NCBI RefSeq assembly: GCF_001445655.1
Contig: NZ_LNBE01000001.1
Coordinates: 63,811-127,810 of the forward strand
Length of the DNA: 64,000 nucleotides
Reading direction: 5' to 3'
Source of the DNA: Streptomyces roseifaciens
GTDB lineage: Bacteria; Actinomycetota; Actinomycetes; Streptomycetales; Streptomycetaceae
A program made the position numbers and the translations under genes. The notes beneath the pieces were generated by a model. The model made no database searches and was not told the DNA's origin. It saw only the letters and a list, made by a program, of their open reading frames with translations. Shown here one piece after another: positions 57,907 through 64,000 of this stretch (positions within the stretch are counted from its first letter, which is position 1; the number at the start of each line of letters is the position of its first letter).

Positions 57907-58039
57907 CGGCGGTCTGGTCCAACTACGCCGCTCTTGGCCAGCGTCGTCCGATCTACACCAACACGGTGAGTGTCCTGGAAAGGCCCATGATCAGCCGGGC
58001 CATGGGCGGTGGCGAGGTCAGATGGGGCTCCCGTGGGAA

Positions 58040-58061
58040 CCGTCCGTATCCCGACGGACGG
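58040..58061. terminator. hairpin in the convergent gap
   Basis: CCGTCCGT and ACGGACGG arms with a 6-base loop, between convergent genes. Confidence 0.55.
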
Positions 58062-58173
58062 CCGATCGGTGCAGGACATTGCCATGCAAGTAATCCAGGC
58101 AGCCGCTTGGTAGGGCCGGGCGACGGCTGGAAGCCGAGGGGCGTCGCCGCGGTCCATCGATCCCAGGGGCGTT

Positions 58174-58764
58174 TCACGGAGTGCTGCCGAGGACTCCGGC
58201 GGTGAACTTCGCCAGCCGGTCCCGTAGTTCCTCGCGCGGCATTTCCTTCTCGTCGGCCAGGTAGGTGACGAGGTCGGCCCGGGTGGCGGCGAGCAGGGCG
58301 TGGGCGGTGAAGTCGCTGTCGCCCTGCCCCGGGATGTGCTGCAGGAGGTCGCGGAGGAGGGTGTGCCAGCGCTCGTAGTGTTCCGTCCGGTAGGGGCTGT
58401 CCGTGCCGGTTCCTTCCAGGGCCTGCGCGAGGTGGCGGTTGTCGAGCTTGAAGCACAGGACGGCATCGAGCAGGGCCGGCACACGCTGCAGCGGTGGGGT
58501 GGCGGGGCCCAGGGGCGGCGGGCCCTCTTCGACGGCGTTCCTGATGGGTTCGAGTCGTGCCTCGTACAGCGCGCGGATCAGCCCGGTGCGGTCGCCGAAG
58601 GCGCGGAAGAGCGTTCCCTTGCCGACGCCGGCCGCCGCCGCGATGTCGGCCATGGTCACTTCTTCGGGGCTCCGGCAGTCTGCGAAGAGGGAGTCGGCGG
58701 CTGCGAAGACGGCTGCCCGGTTACGCGCTGCGTCCTTGCGGGGTTTGCGTTCGGGTTCGGGCAT
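58174..58764 (-). CDS. TetR-family regulator
   Basis: 196 residues from ATG 58764, behind CGGAGGAA. HTH VTMADIAAAAGVGKGTLFRA is clear. The C-terminal half resembles the YhgD/QacR-like branch in length but no ligand is implied. It diverges from the NTF2/NmrA operon across 92 bases containing two palindromes it probably binds. Confidence 0.85.
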   Translation of the reverse strand: MPEPERKPRKDAARNRAAVFAAADSLFADCRSPEEVTMADIAAAAGVGKGTLFRAFGDRTGLIRALYEARLEPIRNAVEEGPPPLGPATPPLQRVPALLDAVLCFKLDNRHLAQALEGTGTDSPYRTEHYERWHTLLRDLLQHIPGQGDSDFTAHALLAATRADLVTYLADEKEMPREELRDRLAKFTAGVLGSTP

Positions 58765-58785
58765 GGGGTTCCTCCGGTTGCGATG

Positions 58786-58833
58786 CGGACCGGCGGTCCG
58801 TATCGTTGGCGAAAGAAGCGGACCGCTGGTCCG
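58786..58833. promoter_or_regulatory. paired TetR operator palindromes
   Basis: CGGACCGGCGGTCCG (58786-58800) and CGGACCGCTGGTCCG (58819-58833) are near-identical inverted repeats, 33 bp centre to centre, each followed by TATCG. Confidence 0.8.
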
Positions 58834-58856
58834 TATCGTACGGGACGGAGAACCTC

Positions 58857-59285
58857 ATGCCCGCAACGGCCACGCCGGCGGACCTGTACCGCCACAGCCT
58901 GAGCCTGCTCCTGGACAAGGACATTCGCGCCTGGGTCGGCCTGTGGGCCGAGCACGGCGTCATGGAGTTCCCCTTCGCTCCGCCGGGTTGGCCCGAGCGG
59001 CTGGAGGGACGGGAAGCCATCGCTGCCTACATGCGTGACTACCCCGACCACATCGACCTGCACGGCTTCCCCGACCTGAAGATCCATGAGACCACCGATC
59101 CCGCGACCATCGTGGCCGAGATGCGCGGCGTGGGCCGCCTGGTCGCGACAGGAAGTCCCTTCGACATGACCTACATCGCCGTCGTGACCGTCCGGGCCGG
59201 GCGCTTCACCTCCTACCGCGACTACTGGAACCCCCTCGCCGTCGAGGAGCTCGGCACGGACTTCGCCCAGGGCGGGGCCCGGTGA
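58857..59285 (+). CDS. NTF2-like (SnoaL-type) protein
   Basis: 142 residues from ATG 58857, after ACGGAG. DIRAWVGLWAEHGVMEFPFA and the YIAVVTVRAGRFTSYRDYWN strand fit the nuclear transport factor 2/SnoaL ligand-binding fold. It may be an isomerase, hydrolase or carrier of a small hydrophobic molecule. Coupled by GTGA to the NmrA-like reductase; both are probably repressed by the divergent TetR. Confidence 0.85.
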   Translation: MPATATPADLYRHSLSLLLDKDIRAWVGLWAEHGVMEFPFAPPGWPERLEGREAIAAYMRDYPDHIDLHGFPDLKIHETTDPATIVAEMRGVGRLVATGSPFDMTYIAVVTVRAGRFTSYRDYWNPLAVEELGTDFAQGGAR

Positions 59286-60154
59286 CCACCACCGCCACCA
59301 CGCTGGTCACCGGCGCCACCGGTACCACCGGCAGCCGCACCACCGCGCAGCTGATCGCCGCCGGCCACCGCGTCAAGGCCGCCGGCCGTCGGGCCACCCC
59401 GCTCCCGGGCGCCGAACCGGTCCGCTTCGACTGGTACGACCCCGCCACCTTCGGAGCCGCACTCGACGGAGCCGATCGCGTCTACCTCGTCCCGCCCGTC
59501 GGCGACGCCGACCCGGCCGTGGTCATGCTGCCCTTCCTTCATCAGGCCCGCGCCGCGGGCGTGCACCGCGCCGTACTCCTCAGCTCCTCGGCCATCCCCG
59601 CAGGGGGCCCGGCGGTGGGGGCGGTGCACCAGGCCCTGCCCGGCCTGTTCGGCCAGTGGGCGGTGCTGCGGCCCTCCTGGTTCATGCAGAACTTCACCGG
59701 CACGCACGCCCACGCCGACAGCATCCGCGAGCACGGCGTCATCGTGACCGCGGCGGGGACCGGCCGGGTCGGCTTCGTCGACGCCGACGACATCGCCGCC
59801 GTCGCCGTGCACGCCCTGACCGACGACCGCGCCCCCAATGCCGACCTGGTCCTGACCGGACCGGAGGCGCTCAGCCACGACGACATCGCCGCGATCGTCA
59901 CCCAGGTCACCGGCCGCCCCGTGGCCCACCACCACCTGACCTACGACGACATGCGCGACCGGCTCGCCGCACTGATGCCGCAGGAGTTCGCCACGATGCT
60001 GGCCGGCATGGACCGCGCCATCGCCGAGGGAGCCGAGGACCGTACCACCGACACCGTCCAGCGCCTCACCGGCCGTCCACCCCACGGGTTCCGGGCGGTC
60101 GCCGAACGGGAGCTGTCCGGGCGGACAGCACCGGATCACGGACCGGGTCACTGA
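59282..60154 (+). CDS. NmrA-family NAD(P)-binding protein
   Basis: 290 residues from GTG 59282, overlapping the NTF2-like stop. The Rossmann motif TLVTGATGTTGSRTTAQLI is followed by VVMLPFLHQARAAGVHRAVL and WFMQNFTG, as in NmrA/TMR-like short-chain reductases (QOR2-type). It may reduce a quinone or act as an NADP sensor. Operon with the NTF2-like protein. Confidence 0.85.
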   Translation: MTTTATTLVTGATGTTGSRTTAQLIAAGHRVKAAGRRATPLPGAEPVRFDWYDPATFGAALDGADRVYLVPPVGDADPAVVMLPFLHQARAAGVHRAVLLSSSAIPAGGPAVGAVHQALPGLFGQWAVLRPSWFMQNFTGTHAHADSIREHGVIVTAAGTGRVGFVDADDIAAVAVHALTDDRAPNADLVLTGPEALSHDDIAAIVTQVTGRPVAHHHLTYDDMRDRLAALMPQEFATMLAGMDRAIAEGAEDRTTDTVQRLTGRPPHGFRAVAERELSGRTAPDHGPGH

Positions 60155-60381
60155 GAGCGTGCGGCACGGAGACCAGATCCAGGTCTGCCCTCTCCGGTTG
60201 GGCCAGTGATCGCATCCCGCACTGCCTACTGGTCGCGGGAACGCCGGAGGCGCTGGCTCCGTTCCGCAACGTGCAGGCCACCGCCATCGTCGACGACCTC
60301 GCGCAATCGGTGCAGTAGGCGGCCGCCAGGTCGACGAGGCAGGGCCTGGCCGCACTCCGCCCCGTGGCGAAGAACGCCTGT

Positions 60382-60789
60382 TCAGTCGATGACGGCGGTG
60401 GCCTCGACCTCGACCAGGTGCTCGGGTACGTCCAGTGCCGCGACGCCCAGCAGCGTGGCCGGCGGGACCGGGGCGACCCCGAGCTTCGCGGCCGCCCGAG
60501 CGATTCCCTCCATCAGCAGGGGCATCCTGTCAGGGGTCCAGTCGACGACGTGGACGGTCAGTTTCGCCACGTCGTCGAAGGAACCACCTACTCCGGCCAG
60601 GGCGGTGCCGATGTTGAGGTAGCACTGCTCGACCTGAGCGGCGAGGTCTCCTTCGCCGACCGTCACCCCATCGGCGTCCCACGCGACCTGCCCGGCGATG
60701 AAGACCAGTTTCGACCCGGTCGCGATCGACACCTGCCGGTAGGCGTCGATTTCCGGCAATCCGCCGGGGTTCACCAGGGTGATGGCCAT
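60382..60789 (-). CDS. RidA family protein
   Basis: 135 residues from ATG 60789, eight bases after AAAGGAGG. KLVFIAGQVAWDADGVTVGE and the LTVHVVDWTPDRM and ATLLGVAALDVPEHLVEVEA segments are the YjgF/RidA signature; the final EVEATAVID is conserved. These enzymes hydrolyse reactive enamines or imines. It diverges from an HxlR regulator, which probably controls it. Confidence 0.85.
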   Translation of the reverse strand: MAITLVNPGGLPEIDAYRQVSIATGSKLVFIAGQVAWDADGVTVGEGDLAAQVEQCYLNIGTALAGVGGSFDDVAKLTVHVVDWTPDRMPLLMEGIARAAAKLGVAPVPPATLLGVAALDVPEHLVEVEATAVID

Positions 60790-60933
60790 GCTGCCTGCCT
60801 CCTTTGCCATGAGGCGCCCGTGAGCTCGCTTCCGCCAAGCCGCGACGCGCTCGCTCTCTTGTGGTTACTCAGGAACCGTAGGAGAGTGGCCGCTGACATG
60901 GAAGAACGCACTTTTCAGTGACTGGGGAACCTA

Positions 60934-61314
60934 ATGGTGACCAAGCAGTTCACGGGTTCGCCCGACGAGGCGGACCTGAGGCGCGCGGACTCTCTGGCGC
61001 GGGAGATCTTCTCGGACGTCGCCAACAAGTGGGCGCTCCTGATCATCGAGGCCCTGGGGGAACGAACCCTGCGTTTCGGTGAGCTGCGGAACGAGATCGA
61101 GGGCATCAGCCACAAGATGCTCACCCAGAACCTGCGCATGCTGGAGCGCAACGGCCTGGTCGAGCGGACGGTGCACCCTGTCGTACCGCCACGGGTGGAG
61201 TACACCCTCACCGAGCCGGGCCGGGCCCTGCGGGTGACGATCGACGGACTGTGCGACTGGACCCACCGGTACCTCGGTCACATCGAGGGCTCCCGCCAGC
61301 GCTTCGACACCTGA
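60934..61314 (+). CDS. HxlR-family winged-helix regulator
   Basis: 126 residues from ATG 60934. VANKWALLIIEALGERTLRF, GELRNEIEGISHKMLTQNLR and the wing RTVHPVVPPRVEYTLTEPGR are the HxlR pattern. Divergent from the RidA gene across 144 bases. I see no clear palindrome there. Redox or quinone sensing is common in the family. Confidence 0.85.
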   Translation: MVTKQFTGSPDEADLRRADSLAREIFSDVANKWALLIIEALGERTLRFGELRNEIEGISHKMLTQNLRMLERNGLVERTVHPVVPPRVEYTLTEPGRALRVTIDGLCDWTHRYLGHIEGSRQRFDT

Positions 61315-61369
61315 CGAGTGGGGCACCCGCTCGCCGCCATGTGGGCCCACGAGCGCGCGCCGCTTGTGC

Positions 61370-62956
61370 TCACCCGGTGGGCCGAAGCGCGGCCTGCTTG
61401 GAGCAGGTCTGGTCGTCGGCAGGCAGTTTGCCGGTGGCGAGGTACTGGTTGACCTTGTTGTCGACGCAGGCGTTCTCGTAGAGGCCGTAGACCGCGTGCC
61501 GGTTGGCGCCCTCGACGGTGATCAGCTTGGAGCTCGGCAGCAGACCGTGCAGGGCAACGGCACCCTTGTGTGCGGTGCGCGGATCGCCGGTGGCGGACAC
61601 GATCAGCGCCTTGGTGTCGTGCTCCACCCGGGTGGGCTTCTCGCGGGGCCGGTCCCAGAAGGCGCACGGGCCGATGTTGTTGGCCAGCGCGCCGAAGCGC
61701 GGGTGTATGGCGCGGCTGCGCTCGATGTCCCGCCAGTAGACCTCGGGGTCGCGCGGGGCTGCCGAGTCCCCGCAGATGATCGCGGTCTGCACGCTGCCGT
61801 GGTGGGACTGTTCGCCGGTCGTCGCGAGCCGCAGGGTCGCGGCGAAGAGCGGCGACAGCCGGGTCGGCTGCCCGGCCGCGGCCTTGTTCAGCACGGACAC
61901 CTGCTCGGCGAGGGATGCCCGGGACGTGTCGGTGTCGCTGTCGACGCCGGCGAGCAGAATGAACGGGATCTGCGTGTCGTCGAGCCGGAAGGTCTCCGGG
62001 GCGGTGCCGACGGTCAGCGGGCTGCGCGAGGAGGCCTTGACGACGCGGTCGATGGTGGCGAGGACCTCGGCACGGGTGCGGCCGAGGCCGTAGACGTCGT
62101 TGCGGGCGGCGGCCCAGGTGGCCCAGTCGGCGAGAGCCTGCTCGTTCTCGCCGACGGACTCCTGGAGCATCCGGGGGCCGAACTTGCGTGGGTCGATGGC
62201 GCCGTCCAGGACCACGCGGTCGGTGCGGCCGGGAAACATCTGGCTGTAGACGGTGCCCAGGTAGGTGCCGTACGAGTAGCCGAAGTAGGAGATCTTCTTC
62301 TCGCCGAGCGCGCCGCGGATGACGTCCATGTCGCGGGCCGTGTTGCGGGTGGTGACGTGCGGCAGCACGGAGGCGTTGGTGGCACGGCACTTGTCGGCCA
62401 GAGTCTTCTGGAAGGCGACCTGGCGATCGAAGCCCGCCCGGCCGAGACCGGCCGAGAAGAGGTTGGTGCCGACGGGCCAGCCGCAGTCCAGCGGGGTGCT
62501 GCGGCCGACGAAGCGCGGGTCGAAGCCGACGATGTCGTACCGCGGGCCGGCCTTCTTCATCCACGTGCGGAATTCCGGCGGGGACTCGAGGGCGGTGCCG
62601 CCGGGGCCGCCGTTGTTGAGCAGGATCGAGCCGATGCGGTGGCGGGTGTCGGTGGCCTTGAGCCGGGATATCGCGACGGTGATCGTACGGCCCCGGGGGT
62701 CGGCGTAGTCGAGCGGCACGGTGACGTCTGCGCATTGCACGCCGGCCTTGTCAAGATCGCGGCCCATGGTGTCGCCCGGGCCCGTGGCGCAGCTGCCCCA
62801 GCCGAGGCGCTGGCCGTAGTAACGGTCGAGCCCGGCTTCGGATTTCGAAGTGGTGGGGGCCGCCGCGGCCGTGGTGATGGGGGCCGCGCCCAGGCAGGCG
62901 GCGAGGGCGAGGCCCACGGCGGAGGCGCGGCGCACGGCGGAACCGGGGGCGGTCAC
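61370..62956 (-). CDS. secreted TAP-like alpha/beta hydrolase (tripeptidyl aminopeptidase type)
   Basis: 528 residues from GTG 62956, after GAGGAGA. Signal peptide about residues 1-32 (GLALAACLGAAPITTAAA). ILLNNGGPGGTAL, the nucleophile in YFGYSYGTYLGT and the C-terminal TAP domain with ALIVSATGDPRTAHKG and ITVEGANRHAVYG give Ser, Asp and His. Matches Streptomyces SlpD/SlpE and tripeptidyl aminopeptidases that trim secreted peptides. Alone in its unit. Confidence 0.9.
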   Translation of the reverse strand: MTAPGSAVRRASAVGLALAACLGAAPITTAAAAPTTSKSEAGLDRYYGQRLGWGSCATGPGDTMGRDLDKAGVQCADVTVPLDYADPRGRTITVAISRLKATDTRHRIGSILLNNGGPGGTALESPPEFRTWMKKAGPRYDIVGFDPRFVGRSTPLDCGWPVGTNLFSAGLGRAGFDRQVAFQKTLADKCRATNASVLPHVTTRNTARDMDVIRGALGEKKISYFGYSYGTYLGTVYSQMFPGRTDRVVLDGAIDPRKFGPRMLQESVGENEQALADWATWAAARNDVYGLGRTRAEVLATIDRVVKASSRSPLTVGTAPETFRLDDTQIPFILLAGVDSDTDTSRASLAEQVSVLNKAAAGQPTRLSPLFAATLRLATTGEQSHHGSVQTAIICGDSAAPRDPEVYWRDIERSRAIHPRFGALANNIGPCAFWDRPREKPTRVEHDTKALIVSATGDPRTAHKGAVALHGLLPSSKLITVEGANRHAVYGLYENACVDNKVNQYLATGKLPADDQTCSKQAALRPTG

Positions 62957-63802
62957 GACGTCTCCTCGGGGTGCTGGGCGTAAGGGGATCGCTTCGTCCT
63001 GTTCTGTATGTGTCTCACACCGTCAGACGCTAGGCGGAGCAGCCGCCCCCACTCACTACGGCTGACCCCCCAAACCTGGTGGGGCCACCCTCAGCTACTC
63101 GCGAGGGGGGGAGGCTGTCTCTTTGCCGCGCCGAGCGTATGCACCTCGGCCATCTTTCCGGTGACGCACTACGCGGAGGGCGCGGCGATTCCGGAGTCCG
63201 CGGCAAAGGGTGCCTAATCTGCGGTCCTATCGATACGTAAACCGTTTTCCATGACGATCAGACCGCTTGACGCTGAAATACCGATGATGTCGCTATTCTG
63301 AAGATCATTCCGATTGTCTTGGCCTGTCGGTTTTGGGATGCCGCCCACCCTGGTGCTCTCAACCTGCAGGTAGGTGGATCAGTGCCGGCCTGACCTGCGG
63401 AGATTCATGTTTCACAGCCCTTCACCGTCCATGCCGCCCTACGTAACCGCTTCTCCCCACGCGCTCCCCAGCGCGTCCCATGCTCCCCGGAGGGGACCCG
63501 CTCTGCGACGACGTATGCGACTGGGTGACTGTCGGCCTCCGGGGGAGCCCAACGGCCCACCCGGCCGCCCCTCGGTGTGGGGCCGTCCAGCTGACCCGCA
63601 GTCAGTTCGCTGACGTCCTGGCGGCTCTTGGGCACGGCTGTGCCCTTCTGCCGCGGACGAACGCGGACAAGCCGTCGACGCGTGGGCGGCACGCGTCCGA
63701 ACGTGGGCGCGGTACCTGGCCCGGTCTCCCATTGGCGTACTGCACACGGCGCCCGGGCCCGTGGGGGGAGTGAGGCGTACAGCATCGAATTGGAGGTGTG
63801 TT
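62957..63802. other. long intergenic region
   Basis: About 845 bases between two divergent secreted-protein genes. The part around 63215-63340 is distinctly AT-rich and likely holds promoters (for example TTGACG near 63267). Ten-base arms CTTTGCCGCG (63121-63130) and CGCGGCAAAG (63199-63208) are inverted 68 bases apart. I see no gene. Confidence 0.45.
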
Positions 63803-64000
63803 GTGTCCGGACTACGCGGCAACGGCATCAGGCGGTTGCTTCGCCCTACGGCTCTGACGGTCGCTCTGCTCACTACATTGACGTCGCCGGTCCCCCTGGC
63901 GGAAGCCGCCGGTACGGCGGAGCCGGTGGTACGGCCGTCCGCGCACGCGCGCGGATTCAAGCATCCGGGGGTGCTGGTGAGCAAGGGCCAGCTCGACCGC
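63803..64000 (+). CDS. secreted alginate-lyase/heparinase-like protein, 5' end only
   Basis: First 66 codons from GTG 63803, five bases after GGAGGT; the gene runs off the window. A signal peptide (RRLLRPTALTVALLTTLTSP) leads to an AEAAG cleavage region, then GFKHPGVLVSKGQLDR, the opening motif of alginate-lyase-type polysaccharide lyases in actinomycetes. Catalytic parts lie beyond the edge. Confidence 0.6.
   Translation, partial: MSGLRGNGIRRLLRPTALTVALLTTLTSPVPLAEAAGTAEPVVRPSAHARGFKHPGVLVSKGQLDR

Noticed and set aside
60155..60318. Reading frame with LLVAGTPEALAPFRNVQA after the NmrA-like gene
   Set aside because: It looks like part of a protein, but I could not match it to a family and it has no start.

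Overview
The window is high-GC actinobacterial DNA, almost certainly a Streptomyces chromosome. Support comes from strong third-position G/C bias, frequent GTG and TTG starts behind AGGAG-type ribosome sites, twin-arginine signal peptides, long GC-rich terminator stems, an initiator tRNA of actinobacterial type, and families typical of that genus (DUF6603, ALF repeats, FG-GAP secreted proteins, R61-like DD-peptidase, nSTAND-WD40). The number of broken genes and one-off regulator/enzyme pairs suggests an accessory or arm-like region rather than conserved core.

Region by region. 1-9.9 kb: four large genes coupled by ATGA overlaps (a DUF6603 protein and three large proteins of unknown function), ending on a CTAG shared with the stop of a convergent beta-propeller-like gene. 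11.3-12.6 kb: a compact RiPP locus, a radical SAM/SPASM maturase whose 3' end overlaps a 64-aa candidate precursor peptide. 12.6-14.6 kb: a repeat beta-propeller protein. 14.9-16.7 kb: a graveyard where remnants of a geosmin-type terpene synthase, a GMC oxidoreductase and a GXWXG/DUF4334 protein are joined head to tail. 16.9-20.4 kb: methyltransferase, DHFR-like reductase, SRPBCC protein, Tat-exported DUF1259 protein. 20.6-29.4 kb: a fully reducing single-module type I polyketide synthase with a C-methyltransferase domain, diverging from a KAS III-like enzyme that is coupled to a decayed adenylate-forming ligase.

29.7-37.4 kb: a small protein of unknown function, a secreted pseudoprotease/FG-GAP protein with its secreted partner, and a 1124-aa Tat-exported ALF-repeat protein followed by a small membrane protein. 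37.4-39.2 kb: three more remnants (dioxygenase, arginine-deiminase-like enzyme with a nonsense codon, aminoglycoside phosphotransferase). 39.3-41.9 kb: R61-like DD-peptidase, small secreted protein, tRNA-fMet, and an ABM monooxygenase diverging from an ArsR regulator.

42-50 kb: a long HEAT-like protein, a MocR regulator diverging from a metallophosphoesterase, and a membrane glycosyltransferase. 50-55.5 kb: a secreted PLL-like propeller lectin, two small secreted proteins, and an HTH-nSTAND-TM-WD40 protein. 55.5-63 kb: small regulator/enzyme units (TetR with an alpha/beta hydrolase; DUF6193; TetR with NTF2-like and NmrA-like proteins; RidA with HxlR), then a TAP-like secreted hydrolase. The window ends in the 5' part of a secreted polysaccharide-lyase-like gene.

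Most units are independent. Clear cooperation is visible only for the four-gene DUF6603 operon, the maturase/precursor pair, the PKS/KAS III pair, the ALF protein with its downstream membrane protein, and the regulator/target pairs whose shared operators can be read in the sequence.
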